Notes: a model not told the origin generated them from the letters alone. 64,000 nt of DNA from Agapanthus africanus (GCA_030015575.1 JASDDO010000014.1:162163911-162227910); one strand, 5' to 3'; positions 10,139 to 22,076 are shown, counted from the stretch's first letter. Numbers and translations are program-made.

Positions 10139-12427
10139 ATGTCTTTCGACACTTCTTTCCCGTTCATCCGCTCAGAGGGCGGATTTCCTGAGGCGCCCGT
10201 AGACCGAGAGGTTCTTGCGTTGATCAAAGACTATGACCCAGAATACAAGAATCTTCACCTATGGGGTAGATGGTATGATCAAATTATCAGAGGCCGCCGG
10301 AGCTTTTCTTGTGCGACACCCTCGGAGCCTATCTCTGCGATCCCTTATGCAGATGCACCCCCAATCAATTATACTGTAGAGGAGGTAAATTGGACTTCAG
10401 AAGGTCTCCTTCGGCCTTCTATTGCCGTAGTATCCGTGCAACCGCCGGTGGCTTTGGACACCCTAGGGCGGCGCATATGTCAAGGCGAGTCGCGCCCTTG
10501 GGGACAGCCCTACAACATCGGACTAACTCCCCGTCACCCGACCGGATACTTGCAGTGGGCCCGATATATCTTATCGGCAAAGAAATCGCAGCTGCTGAAG
10601 TTTGGCTTGTACCCTGCGATCTACGCTTCCTTGTTCCAGTATTCTGCACCTCCCATATGGTGGATCAAGGCATTTTTAGAGCAGTGGAACATTCCGACCC
10701 ATACCTTCCTCCTATTGGATAGAGAGGTCTCCATTTCCTTGGAGGAATTTGCCGAGGTTTCTGGTTTACCAGTTAGGGGGAAGCACTACGAGGAGCTGCT
10801 TCCTCCAGATGAATATGTTTTTGCCACCAAATCAGTGGTAATGGGTCTTACCCCAGAGAACGCCATTCGGCACCAGTTCCTAAGTCTGATAAAGGTGTTG
10901 AACATGTATGCGAGCCTCTTTCTTGAATCCAGAGGCCGGGGGGTCAGCTTTGCGGACTTCATTACCCGTTTTCTTCGCCCAGAAATTTTGTCGCGACAAG
11001 GTGAAAAGTTTGCTAAACTTGATGATCCTTTCGGCTTTGGCTTGGACCGTCGTCCAATATTGGAAGCCGATCTAAAGGATTTCTTTCTTCCCAACGTCGC
11101 GATCGTCCCCCTGTCAGAAATCGCCGCTCTGGGCATTGATGAGGAAGCATTCTTTCTTGGGTTCCTCAGTTTATGGTTAAGCTGGTTCACGCTTCCTATG
11201 CACCCTCGTTACATGAGGCCTTCTGTCTTCTACCCTGCGCATCGCATGGTTGCCGGAATACAAGTGGGATCGCCGGGTTAGCCCACCTATATCACGGCCT
11301 CAGCTTAGCAGCGGATACCACTGAACCAGGGGTGCATCCTGCCAACTTCCCAATGCATTATTTCACTTCATGGCTAGAGCTGCACGTGCTTGGGGTTTTC
11401 GGTATCCACAAAAGACCTTCTTTTTACGACAGATGCAGGTTCCTTCAGATAATGCAGCTGGTTGACGCCTCCATCGTGAGTCCGTCACCGCGGGAAGCTA
11501 GGGGCTTACTCCTTCATCCGCGCACGGTTCGAGATGGTATGTATTTTACGAACAAAGTCTTGACCGTCAGCCAGGAAACCTCAAAAACGGTGCTGCTATT
11601 GCAAGACATCTTTAAAGACGGGGCCTCTGTGTTGAAAGCTCGGGAGATTCTTCATCTATACTCCATTAGGCCGGACTTTCTCGTATTCAGGCAAAATGAT
11701 GCGGCGTTGTTCATGAGATACAACCTGCATCGTTTTGCCCAGCAGCTGAGTTACAACTAGGGCGTCCCACTTGAGGCTTTCTTGGCAGAACCTGCTGCTA
11801 CCGAAGAGGGAATGCGGAGCGCGCTGCATCATTTCATGCGCTTGAACACAGGGTCCAACTTCTTTATCAGTGAACCGAGATGTATCCCAAAGGCCCTTAA
11901 TGTGTACGTGGCATGGTATCAGCATTCAATGGGCACCGTCATCAGGGAGGAGAAGCGATTGCTGCTCGATCGCAAAGGTGCACCCCCTGCTGGTGATCGA
12001 AACGTCCCTCTGAAGAGACGGACCATTGTCCTACCTCCCTTAAGAGAAGCTGCGGTGATTGAAGTCCCGCATGACAGGCCTGAGCTACCGATACCCCGGG
12101 CTCCTGTAGAAACGGTGACTGTAGCTTCCCCCGATTCTGGCGTGGGTTCAGATATCGGGACTCGTCGCCCCAAGGTGCCCGCTAAACGTAAACTTGTGCT
12201 TACGGCAACCGGAGCTCGCTTGCAGAAGAGGAAGAAGAAGTCGATCCTCTCTGCCGACGTTGTATTTGGTCAGGAGCCTCATGCTCCTTATAGTGAGGTC
12301 TTGGGCTAATATGGGACCAATGAAGGTCTATTCATAGCACCGGACGATACTGATCTGGAGGCTGCTATTGCAGCTTCTGTGCGATCAGCAAGCCACAAAG
12401 CGGGATTGGCCATCCTCATGCAATCAA
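10139..12427 (+). pseudogene. Antisense PMD (plant mobile domain) gene, main exon
   Basis: The ATG at 10139 opens about 380 codons to a stop at 11279. The frame resumes after a one-base offset (11173-11760), hits a stop at 11758, continues 11782-12309 with a stop at 12307, and runs to a 5' splice site at 12428. The protein has the plant mobile domain core: WWIKAFLEQWNIPTHTF, then VSISLEEFAEVSGLPVRG, then LSLWLSWFTLP and YFTSWLELHVLG. This domain occurs in transposase-derived plant proteins and has been reported in extra ORFs of Tat elements. The tail (codons from about 11950) is basic and low-complexity (RLQKRKKKS), possibly a nuclear localisation signal. It lies opposite to gag-pol, with its own promoter. 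Compared with element 4 the three breaks look recent. Its role in the element is unknown. Confidence 0.75.
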
Positions 12428-12507
12428 GTAAACATCAGCCGTACCTTCTGTCATTGCATTATATTTTTATTATTATGTTTTGACTGACACTTTTCCTTCT
12501 TTAACAG

Positions 12508-14086
12508 GCATTTCCACTGAAGAGGCTCTCGCAGCTTCCCTTAGGACCTTTGAGGAGGAGGAGAGGATTCACGCTTCGCTGTGCGTTGGTATATTTCGGC
12601 TCACCGCGTCTCCGCTCCCATTTCTTATGGGCAATCTGACCCCTCCTTTTCATCTTATTACAGGAACTACCTCTACTCAGGTTATTCCAGGCATGGCACC
12701 GACTTCACAGGGCGGTGCGGAGACGCTTCCCGGGTCGGCTATCTTAGTTCTGCCGGTATTGCCGAAAGAAGCTTCACTTAAGCAACCGATGACGGATGTC
12801 ATAACGGTTCCAGAGGTAACTATTGGCGCGGACGACGATGTTCTGTTGAAGGAGGTCTTTAGAAGGTCTGCCCTCACGGCCCGGGCGGAAAGGAAGCGTA
12901 GGATGCGTGCGGCAAGGGAGCGTACCGCCGCCTTGGATGTGGGTGCAGGTTCAAGCGTTGTTACCCCTGCCCCTACTCCTTCAGAGGATACTTCGGCTGC
13001 CTTATCTACCGCCCACAGACAGGCAGCACGTGCAGCTCGGGAAGCAGTCGAAAAACTGACCCAAGGTAACGTGACATTGGGTTCTTTTGTCAAAGTTTTA
13101 ATTTTCAGGTTCTCATATATCCTATCCTGTAGGGCCGAGTCTTACCGAGGAAGTGGTAGGTGACGTGGCGACAACCACCGAGCCTGAGGTAGCGGCAGGT
13201 GAGACAGCCACAATCGCCGAGCCCGAGGTAGCCGTGGGTGAAACAGCCACAATTGCCGAGCCCGAGGTAGCGGTGGGTGAGATGGCTACAATCGCCGAGC
13301 CCGAGGTAGCCACTCTTTCTCAAGAGTCGGGCACTGCTCTAATCGTCGCTTTTTCCCTTTGCGGCTCCTTGCCATTGCCGGGCGCTGCGAGTGTCACGAC
13401 GATTCTCATGGAATCGAGAGATGAGGCTACGGGTGACGAGACCATTCCGATAGAGGAGGGTGAAGCATTTGCTGCCTCCAGTGACGCCCTTATCGAGGTC
13501 TCGACCGGCGACTCACCGGGTAGATTTTGGGTCATTACTTTCCCCTTTATTCTGCAATCCCTTTTAATTTCTTTTTGACAGTGTTTCTCTTATTTCTAAT
13601 GCAGGTGTGATGAGCGTTGGGGTTGTGCCACCCGAAGAAGCATCTCCAGTTGCTGCTTTAACGGTGACCGCTTCTCTACCTTCTCTCGTACCATCTCAAA
13701 TGCTGGAAGGTGCGGATTTGTGAACCATCAGTTTCATTGTAGGCAGTATACTTTATCTACTGACATTGCATTATTACATTCTCGCAGGAGTCCTTTTTGA
13801 TCACCTGTATCAAATGCTACACCCACACTTCTCCTTTCAGTCAGAGATTGCCTCATCTAGTGGTGCTGGTGAGTACAGCCTTTAGCTAATGTCTCTTCTT
13901 TTCTTTTAAGGGTAGTCAAATCGTTTTTGATTCTTCTTTGTCTTGATTGCAGCCATACAGATCGAAGGAGGAGACGAAAGAACAGTTGCACCGCCGGTAC
14001 TCCCGGTCTTGCCACCTGCTGCAACCGGTATAGTAAACTCCGTTGTTCATGAAACTCCTTTATTTCTTGAACCGTTATTTGACTGT
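12508..14086 (+). pseudogene. PMD gene, small middle exons and introns
   Basis: Short open blocks are separated by intron-like gaps with GT...AG ends and pyrimidine tracts. Likely introns are 12428-12507, about 12589-12663 (75 bp, frame-preserving) and 13066-13108, with 3' splice sites also visible near 13605, 13788, 13952 and 14100. The blocks encode alanine/glutamate-rich sequence, including EEALAASLRTFEEEERI and a basic helix ALTARAERKRRMRAARERT. Exact exon borders are uncertain. The same style of short exons starts in element 4 (intron 63657-63738). I recognise no domain here. Confidence 0.45.
13165..13312 (+). repeat. 39-bp coding minisatellite (13-residue repeat)
   Basis: About 3.7 units of a 39-bp repeat encode a 13-residue motif of the form ATIAEPEVAVGET. 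The period keeps the frame. It lies in the presumed coding part of the PMD tail. Confidence 0.8.
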
Positions 14087-14100
14087 GATTTGCTTTGTAG

Positions 14101-14810
14101 CTGTGACACCGACTTCAGCTTCGTTCGAGTCTCAAGTCATAATGCCAGCAAGCCCCTTCTCTCGACGCCCTTCCTCCAAAGGTGCTGTGAATAGCCTACG
14201 CACGTTAATCGATCATCTCGAGGAGCTTGATGCGGAGACTCCTGCCCTTGCTGCAGATTTCACTGCTCAGGTTAATCCCATGCTGGCGACGCTCGTACAC
14301 TTTCATAATGAAGGAGTCGTGGAGTCCTGGATTAATCATTGCAGGAAAATCGAGGCCTGTCTGCATGAGCTTGAGTTTAGACGTCCTGCCCCCGAGGTCT
14401 TGGCTGTGAACTCCCAGCGGGCTGCATGGGTCGAGGAGAGCACCCCTTACTTCCGCTATCTTGAACAAAAAACGGCTTTGAGGCGTAAGGAGCGTGAGGA
14501 GACTTTAAGTGAATCTGCTCGTTTGCATGCCCAAGTTGATGCAAACGCTGCACAGCTGAAAGTCATCTTTGAAAGCCTTCTACGATGTATTTCTGACGGG
14601 CTAACGCTGAGGCAAAAACTCGACCTTATTGAACAAGATGCACAAGGTCGTGAGGTGGCTCAGCGGGTTGTTGATGAGCAACTTTCATCTTATCTACAGC
14701 AACGAGCTCGGGTTGAAGCAGAGTTGGCCGTGGTGGCTGACCATGAAAAGGGGCTGAGGGAAGTGCGCGAGCGGTTAATTGGTCTATTGAAAATGCTTCC
14801 CTCTCAATAA
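14101..14810 (+). pseudogene. PMD gene last exon, coiled-coil C-terminus
   Basis: After a 3' splice site (TTTGTAG at 14100) the frame is open for about 235 codons to a TAA at 14808. The product is helical and charged, with heptad-like leucines (LEQKTALRRKEREETLSESA, then LRQKLDLIEQDAQGREVAQR), so a coiled coil is likely. I recognise no enzyme domain. It ends just before poly(A) signals. The uninterrupted frame contrasts with the stops in the main exon. Confidence 0.6.
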
Positions 14811-14836
14811 TTGTTTTTGTACCATTTGTAATTTTG

Positions 14837-14842
14837 AATAAA
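14837..14842 (+). terminator. Poly(A) signal of the PMD gene
   Basis: AATAAA lies 27 bp after the stop codon, with a second AATAAA at 14901-14906. The region is AT-rich as expected for a plant 3' UTR. It marks the likely end of the antisense transcript. Confidence 0.6.
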
Positions 14843-15045
14843 ATGTATCCATTTTTTTTATTCTTTCATAAGATATATTTTGTACCCAACTGAATTTATG
14901 AATAAAAGATACATTTCTTTCGCAATATCTTGTGTCATCTCTTTGCTTTCTTCTTTTCTTTGTTATCAGCATGTCACTTTAGTAAGCATAGCTTGCAGAT
15001 GATAGAGTGAGCATTCCGTTTTGAATTCTTCGAGAGATAGTGATG

Positions 15046-15259
15046 GCTTAGAAAGCAGGTTCAGATCTGCTGCCTAAGACTTTTCAACTTCATGAGCCGT
15101 GAGGGTCTCATAAAGACTTTTCTCCCTACGAGTCGAGAGGATCTCGTAGGTGTATTTTCTCCTTAGGAATCGTGAGGATTCCTAAGTGCGTTTTCTCTTA
15201 TAAGTCGTAAGGATCTTACAAGAGAGTTTTCTTCCTTACGGGTCGAGAGGACCTGTAAG
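15046..15259. repeat. Six-hairpin cassette 1
   Basis: Six inverted repeats follow in order: a long CTTAG...CTAAG hairpin with an inner AGCAG/CTGCT stem; TATGAG/CTCATA-type; CTACGAG/CTCGTAG; CTTAGGAATC-GTGAG-GATTCCTAAG (perfect 10-bp stem); CTTATAAG/CTTACAAG; CTTAC...GTAAG with GGTC-GAGAG-GACC. The last five share a loop of the form G-N-R-A-G. Cassettes 2-7 are at 17513, 17861, 35600, 35905, 37923 and 38271. Confidence 0.75.
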
Positions 15260-15285
15260 TGATCGATGGTGTTGCCATTATCCGC

Positions 15286-16865
15286 ACTTCGCGAAGTCAG
15301 GAGTTGCTCTGGGCATTTCCCACGGGATCAGGATTGACTTTAACCGTATTCCAGGGGACCAGGATTTTCTCTGTATGCTTCCCACGGAGTCATAACCGTG
15401 TTCTGCGAGGACCAGGATCCGCTCTGGACGTTTCCCACGGGGTCGGAATTGACATAAGGCGCGTTCCACATGACCAGGAATTTGCTCTGGATGCTTCCCA
15501 CGGGGTGATAGCCGTGTTCTGCGAGGACCAGGCTCCGCTCTGGATGCTTCCCACGGGGTCATAGCCGTGTTCTGGGAGGACCAGGATCCGCTCTAGACGT
15601 TTCCCACGGGGTCAGGATTGACATAAGCCGCGTTCCACGTAACCAGGAATTTGTTCTGGATGCTTCCCACAGGGTCATAGCCGTGTTCTGCGAGGACCAG
15701 GATCCGCTCTAGACGTTTCCCATGGGGTCTGGATTGACATAAGCCGCGTTCCACATGACCAGAAATTTGCTCTGGATGCTTCCCACGGGGTCATAGCCGT
15801 GTTCTGCGAGGACCAGGCTCCGCTCTGGATGCTTCCTATGGGGTCATAGCCGTGTTCTACGAGGACCAGGATCCGCTCTGAACGTTTCCCATAGGGTCAG
15901 GATTGACATAAGCCGCGTTCCACGTAACCAAGAATTTGCTCTGGATACTTCCCACGGGGTCATAGCCGTGTTCTGCGAGAACCAGGCTCCGCTCTGGATG
16001 TTTCCCACGGGGTCAGGATTGACATAAGCCGTGTTCCATATGACCAGGAATTTGCTCTGGATGCTTCCCACGGGGTCATAGCCGTGTTCTGCGAGAACCA
16101 GGCTCTGCTCTGGACGTTTCCCATGGGGTCAGGATTGACATAAGCCGCGTTCCACTTGACCAGGAATTTGCTCTGGATGCTTCCCACGGGGTCATAGCCG
16201 TGTTCTGCGAGGACCAGGATCAGCTCTCGACGTTTCCCACGAGGTCGGGATTGACATAAGCCGCGTTCCACGTGACCAGGAATTTGCTCTGGATGCTTCC
16301 TACGGGGTCATAGCCGTGTTCTGTGAGGATCAGGATCTGCTCTGGACGTTTCCCACGGGGTCAGGATTGACATAAGCTGCGTTCCACGTGACCAGGAATT
16401 TGCTCTGGATGCTTCCCACGGGGTCATAGCCGTGTTCTGCGAGGACCAGGCTCCGCTCTGGACGTTTCCTACGGGGTCAGGATTGACATAAGCTGCGTTC
16501 CACATGACCAGAAATTTGCTCTGGATGCTTCCCACGGGGTCATAGCTGTATTCTGCGAGGACCAGGCTCCGCTCTGGACGTTTCCCACGGGGTCAGGATT
16601 GACATAAGCCGTGTTCCACGTGACCAGGAATTTGCTCTGGATGCTTCCCACTGGGTTATAGCCGTGTTCTGAGAGGACCAGGCTCCGCTGTGGACGTTTC
16701 CCACAGGGTCAGGATTGACATAAGCCGCTTTCCACATGACCAGGAATTTGCTCTGGATGCTTCCCACGGGGTCATAGCCGTGTTCTGTGAGGACCAGGCT
16801 CCGCTCTGGACGTTTCCCACGGAGTCAGGATTGACATAGGCCGTGTTCCACGTGACCAGGAAGGG
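15286..16865. repeat. 58/116-bp minisatellite array of element 1
   Basis: About 27 monomers of roughly 58 bp alternate in two types, giving a 116-bp dimer (the spacing of GTTCCA at 16265, 16381, 16497 and 16613 is exactly 116). Type 1 contains GGGGTCATAGCCGTGTTC, type 2 GGGGTCAGGATTGACATAAG. Minus-strand frames of 60-100 codons in it are repeat artefacts. Tandem repeats here, between integrase and the 3' LTR, are typical of Tat elements and can seed satellites. Confidence 0.9.
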
Positions 16866-17097
16866 TTGACTTTATCCGCATTTCACGGAGTCGGGGTTTG
16901 ACTCTCGGTCACCTGTGCTCCGCCGAGTCATGAAACTGGGAATTGCTGCAGTTCCGCTTTGCTTGATGTTGCGCCTGTCATAATGAGACGCATGTTGAGA
17001 TGATCTCCAGGCCGTCTGTGAACCGTTGAGATTTGGTTTCTTCTTCCGATGGAGCTTGGGGAGGGAAGGTGTGATTCCCTCTTTGTTTGCGCCCCTG

Positions 17098-17390
17098 GAT
17101 TGTATACAGGGATTGATGTGATATCGCCTGTAGGGCATAAATTTCATTTTTTTTATTTCTTTCTGCGATGCTCTATCATTTCAGCTTTTATATCGGCTAT
17201 TTTTCGCGGAGCCCAATCATTTCGGCTATTTTTCGCGGTGCCCAATCATTTCGGCTATTTGTTTTATTTTTACTTGCTGCTTTTTATTGCGAGTTGCCCA
17301 ATCATTTCGGCTATTTTGCATGCATATATTTTTACTTGCTGATATTGTTTGCAAGTTGCCCCATCATTTCGGCTATTTCGTATGCATGTG
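17098..17390. repeat. GATTGTATAC module and ATTTCGGCTATTT repeats
   Basis: GATTGTATAC (17098-17107) is followed by GTAGGGC (17130-17136), an echo of the LTR U5 motif. From 17180 the phrase CAATCATTTCGGCTATTT recurs about five times at irregular spacing. Element 3 has the same pair at 37465-37735. Confidence 0.6.
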
Positions 17391-17512
17391 TGGCTCGCTG
17401 GCTTTTCGCTGCAAGCTTGGAATTAGACACTGATTTCGGCATCAGCACCGCTACAACTGGGATATTTCCAGGAGCGAATCATCATTTGCCTCTGTCGATG
17501 TCGAACAAAGGT

Positions 17513-17728
17513 GGCTTAGTGAACAGGGTTAGGATCCTGTCGACTAAGGCTTTTGACTTCATGAGCCGTAAGGGTCTCATAAAGGTATTTCTCCCTGCGA
17601 GTCATGAGGATCACGTAGGTGCATTTTCTCCTTAGGAATCGTGAGGACTCCTAAGTTTATGGCTTCTCGTAAGTCGTAAGGATCTTACAAGAATATTTTC
17701 TCCTTCTAAGTCGAGAGGACTTACAAGG
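17513..17728. repeat. Six-hairpin cassette 2
   Basis: Same order as cassette 1. The first stem is CTTAGT/ACTAAG with inner CAGG/CCTG. The fourth is CTTAGGAATC/GACTCCTAAG (one mismatch). The fifth keeps GTAAG/CTTAC. The third hairpin is weakened. Confidence 0.7.
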
Positions 17729-17800
17729 GCTGTTCACCGTATAGACATATCCCTAGTCACGGATGGGACTTTGTTAGGGAAATGTTTATTTGCGCCCGTG

Positions 17801-18078
17801 GATTGTATACAAGGGTCAGCATTGAGCCGCTTGTAGGGCAGCATTGGAGGTTGTGGTGGCCGCTTAAGAACAGGTTCAGATCCCTGTAGCTTAAGACTTT
17901 TGAATCTTATGAGCCGTGAGGGTCTGATAAGAGTGTTCTCCTTACGAGTCGTGAGGATCTCGTAAGTGTAATTTCTCCTTAGGAATCGTGGGGATCCCTA
18001 AGTGTGTTGCTCCCTTGTGAGTCGTAAGGATCTCACGCAGGTGGTTTCTCCTCACAAGGTCGAGAGGATCTTGCAAGT
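17801..18078. repeat. GATTGTATAC module and six-hairpin cassette 3
   Basis: GATTGTATAC at 17801-17810 and GTAGGGC at 17833 precede the cassette (17861-18078). The first stem is here CTTAAG/CTTAAG with ACAGG/CCTGT, the third TTACGAG/CTCGTAA and the fifth GTGAG/CTCAC. All are altered on both arms compared with cassette 1. Confidence 0.7.
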
Positions 18079-18291
18079 GTCATTTAACGAGGTTGCGCCC
18101 TTTCGGATTTTCACAAAAACTCGCCGGTAGCCCTGCTGTTTTTACTCACGGAGCCCTTTCAGGTTTCCATCTGTGCCCATTTTGCTTATGGACATACCGT
18201 TTTATTTTTCTTTTTTTTTATTCTTTCTTTTTTTGTGCCAGCCTTGGGATGCTGCAGTCCACAGTAGTTTATCGACGTCTCGGTCAACAGC

Positions 18292-18456
18292 TAGTTTTAG
18301 GACATAGTGGTCCATTGTTAGTTTAAGGACGTTTTGGTCCAACGCCAGTTTTAGGACATAGTGGTCCATTGTTAGTTTAAGGACGTTTCGGTCCATTGTT
18401 AGTTTTAAGACATTTCGGTCCGTTGTTAGTTTTAGGACATTTCGGTCCGTTGTTAA
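18292..18456. repeat. 27-bp GGAC...GTCC array
   Basis: About six units of 27 bp of the form GTTAGTTTTAGGACATTTCG followed by GTCC. They share the GGAC-N6-GTCC inverted repeat with the 45-bp LTR array. A 64-codon minus frame across it is a repeat artefact. The interval 18457-18548 holds nothing I recognise. Confidence 0.75.
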
Positions 18457-18548
18457 GGAAGCCGGCTACTACTTACAGAGTTTGGGTTTAAGAAGATAGC
18501 GAGCGGACATAGGCGTCGTCATCTATCGTTGACCTAGGCCGTGACTCG

Positions 18549-19820
18549 TCAAGCGTAGTATTTCTTTAGGAAGCGACCGTTTATTGGCCTGAAAGGTCTT
18601 TCACCATGCATGTCCATGAGTAAGTAGGCACCACCCTGGTAAACTTTGTGTATGATATACGGGCCTTCATAATTCGGCTCGAATTTCCCCCGTTTGGCAT
18701 GATTAGGGATCATAAGTCTTTTGACCATTAGCATGAGTTCGCCTTGGCGGAACGTTCTCGGCCTAGTCAATTTTTCATATGAGCGCGTCATCTTTGCTTT
18801 ATAAGTCTCCAGACTCTGTTGCGCCACGAGCCGGTTTTCATCAAGGGCATCAAGCTCCTCAAGCCGAAGGTGGGCATTCTCTTCATCTGTTAGCTCGTAG
18901 TGAACCGCCACTCGTAGAGAGGGTAACTCTATCTCAAGGGGGAGTACCGCTTCTGTGCCGAATACCAATGCGTACAGCGTTGTGTTCGTGGCCGTTTTGA
19001 ACGTAGTTCGATATGCCCAGAGAGCTTCATGCAGTCTCTCGTGCAAGTCCTTCTTATTTCGAGACACCGTCTTTTTCACGATCTTCGTCAAGGTCTTGTT
19101 GAAAGCCTCAGCCAGACCGTTAGCTCAGGGATTATAGACCGAAGAATATCTCCAGTCTATATTATGCTGTTGTGCGAAGCGGCTGATTTTGTGGCTTCTG
19201 TAGGCTGGCCCGTTATCGGAGATAATCCGTCGTGGAGTTCCAAACCGATAAATGACGTGCATCTTGAAGAAATGGAGGATATTCTCCATCTTCACTTCCC
19301 TCAGCGGTACTGCTTCTGCCCATTTGGAGAAGTAATCAGTTGTCGCCAAAATGAACCGATGTCCTCTGGACGTTGCTGGCTCGATGGGGCCAATTATGTC
19401 AGTTCCCCACATTTTGAACGGCCAGCTAGCCACCATTGGATGTAGTGGATTTGGATGCTGATGGATAAAGTCCCCGTGAATCTGGCACGAGTGGCACTGC
19501 TTCGCGTATTCAAAGCAGTCTTGGATCATCATGGGCCAATAATAACCCATCCGTTTGATCTTCAGCTTCATCTTCAGCCCGGCTTGGTGAGAACCGCAGA
19601 GTCTGTCGTGAGTTTCTTGGATGACTCTCCTTGCCTCTTCAGGTCCCAGGCATCTTAACCACAGAGAATCAAATGATCTCTTATACAGAGTATCATTGAC
19701 GAAGGCGAAAGACAGAGCTCGTTTCATAAGCTGATGTCTTGAGGACGCATCTTCAGATGTTCGACGGGATTTGAAGTAGTCTATAAAGACTTCTCTCCAA
19801 TCCTCAGCCTTTTCCTGGTC
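18549..19820 (-). pseudogene. Integrase of element 1 (one internal stop)
   Basis: In the common pol frame. The N-terminal zinc-binding region (HDRLCGSHQAG...CHSCQ) is followed by the catalytic core with Asp in GTDIIGP, Asp in ISDNGPAY and Glu 35 residues further on in LAEAFNKT, the DD35E triad of retroviral-type integrases. The C-terminal part (to the stop at 18549) contains GPYIIHKVYQGGAYLL. A TGA at 19125 falls between the second Asp and the Glu, so the enzyme could not be made intact. The function is insertion of the cDNA into host DNA. Confidence 0.85.
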
Positions 19821-20750
19821 TTATATTTGCAGGGCCATTTGCTCGGTTGCTCCTTTTTCTTCGGACGACTCCGGAGATATTTCTGCCGGTGCAAAAACCC
19901 GACGGCTTTGCACAATGATCCTCACGTCATCGAGATTCTCGTCGGCCAGTTCTTTAGCGAGCTTGGCTAATGCATCCGCCTTGCTATTTTCCACATGCGG
20001 TATGATCTCCAGAGCATAGGCAGGGATTTGAGTCAGCAATTGCTGCACTCTCTCGCCGTATTTCACCAACTCTGGTTTGCACATTTGATAGTCGCTATTT
20101 ACTTGACTAATGACCAGTTGGGAGTCTCCGTATATGAGGAGGTTCTCAATTCCCATGTCGACGGCGATCTCAAGACCTGCTATTAAAGCTTCGTATTCGG
20201 CTTCATTGTTTGTCCTTGGCTCTGTTAAGGAGAAGGCAAAGCGCATTATCCCTCCTTGTGGAGTCACGAAGATGAGGCCTACCCCAGACTTGATTATGGG
20301 GGCGCTTTGTTTGCGCTTCTTCATGGAAGATGCTCCATCGAAGTAGAGTTCCCACCGGGTATCATTCTTCCCGTCGATCGTGTTAAACGCGTGCTCGTCG
20401 GGCAATTCGCAGTTCAAAAGAGAGTCGGCAGGTATCGGATGTTCAGCGAGGAAGTCGGCGATGGCCTGGCCTTTCACTGCCTTAAGAGGCCGATAAGTTA
20501 TCGAGAACTCCATCAAGAGCAAGGCCCATTTAGCGAGCCGCCCCGTTAATATGGCTTTTGACATCAAATACTTGAGAGGATCCACCTTTGATATGAGATG
20601 GACCTCATATGCCAACGCATAGTGTCTGAGCTTCGTTATCGCGAAGATCAACACCAGGCAGTGTTTTTCGATGGGGAAGTAGTTGCTTTCTGCCACCAGT
20701 AGAACTCGACTCAGATAGTAGAGAGCTCTTTCTTTCCCTTGGTCATTCTC
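19821..20750 (-). pseudogene. RNase H plus second (archaeal-type) RNase H of element 1
   Basis: In the same frame as RT, after the stop at 20751. The first 95 or so residues are the ordinary gypsy RNase H (YFPIEKHCLVLIFAITKLRH), degraded at its catalytic sites. A second complete RNase H follows: Asp in YFDGASS, Glu in NNEAEYEALI, Asp in YGDSQLVI and Asp in ENSKADALAKLA. This dual RNase H is the hallmark of the Tat lineage. It removes RNA from RNA/DNA hybrids during reverse transcription. The frame ends at a TAA at 19821 that separates it from integrase. Confidence 0.85.
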
Positions 20751-22058
20751 TTATGCCCACAACGCGCCTTTGAGGGCTATTCTGTACAGGTTGACTCGGG
20801 ATGTTCTTAGCTTATTGTAGCCGACGAGAGGTTTTCCTTTAACGGGAGCGGCCAGTACTGGCAGATTCTGCAGGTATTGCTTGATTTCGTCCAGTGCGCT
20901 TTGGAATTTGTGATCCCAGACGAACGGGGTTCCCTTTATCATCAAGTGACTGTAGGGGCGGCACTTGCCGGAAAGATTGGCTATGAATCGCCAGATATAT
21001 GAGAGTTTTCCTTGGAGAGATCGCAGCTGCTTAAGAGTCTTTGGCGGGGGCATTTCCATGACCGCCTTGATCTTCGACGGGTCTATCTCGATACCTCGGT
21101 GTTGGACGATGAATCCCAGGAACTTGCCTGAGGACACTCCGAATGCGCATTTGAGTGGGTTCTTCTTCAAGTTGTATTTCCGAAGGCGCTGAAACACGAT
21201 CTTCAGATGCTCTAAATGTTCCTCGTATGATTTGCTTTTAACTACGAGGTCGTTGATATAGCATTCGACGATTTCATGTACGAGGTCATCGAAAATCTTC
21301 GTCATGGCCCTCTGATAGGTGGCACCGGCTTTCTTTAGACCAAAAGGCATCACCTTGTAGCAGAATATATCCAAAGGTGTCCGGAAGGCGGTATGCTTTT
21401 GGTCCTTGGGATGCATCTTCATCTGATTGTAACCCGACGAGCCGTCCATGAAGGAGAAAACTTCATGAGTGGACGTATTGTCTATCATCAGCTCAGTAAC
21501 TGGCACTGGGAAGTCGTCTTTTGGGCAAGCTTTGTTGAGATCCCGAAAGTCCACACATATGTGCACCGTCGCATTTTTCTTCATCACTGGGACGATATTG
21601 GCGATCCAGTTAGGGTACTGAACCTCTTGTATGAAGCCGGAGTCGATTAGCTTCTTGACCTCAGCGTTGATGCTCATCTCAAACTCGAGCCGCATTCTTC
21701 TTGGTGCTTGTTTGATCGGCTTGACGTCCGGGGATATTGCCAATTTGTGTACAGCAATCTCTGGATGTAGTCCTGGCATCTCGGAATAGTTCCATGCGAA
21801 GCAGTCTCTATGCTGCATAAGCACGTTCTTTAGTGTAGCCACCCTTTCTTCAGACAGCAGCTCACTGACGAATGTCATTCGCGGGTCACTTGCCGTCTCC
21901 AAATCAATTTTCTTGTGGTTATCTGTAGTAGTATGTATTTGATCTTCCAGCTCTTTTGGCGCCGGTGGAAACTCTGAGATTACCTCGTCATCATCATTTT
22001 CGAAGCACCAGGGGAGGCCGTCCATATTCTCAGGTTCTTCTTCTGACAGCATTATCAT
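20751..22058 (-). pseudogene. Reverse transcriptase of element 1
   Basis: About 435 codons in the continuous pol frame. The RT blocks in order are CVDFRDLNKACPKDDFP, FMDGSSGYNQMKMHP, VMPFGLKKAGATYQRAM, the catalytic box as YINDLVVKS and FLGFIVQHRGIEIDPSKI. The catalytic box normally reads Y-x-D-D. Here the first Asp is Asn, a single G-to-A change, so polymerase activity is expected to be lost. The frame is closed upstream by a TGA at 22074 and downstream by a TAA at 20751. Confidence 0.9.
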
Positions 22059-22076
22059 ATGATAAGTACGAGATCA

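Noticed and set aside
11173..11281. Programmed -1 frameshift between the two PMD frames
   Set aside because: No convincing slippery heptamer was found in the overlap of either copy; kept only as an observation about equal offset.
15286..16865. Regular repeats resembling a CRISPR array
   Set aside because: Units are head-to-tail monomers without unique spacers, in a plant retrotransposon; this is a minisatellite.
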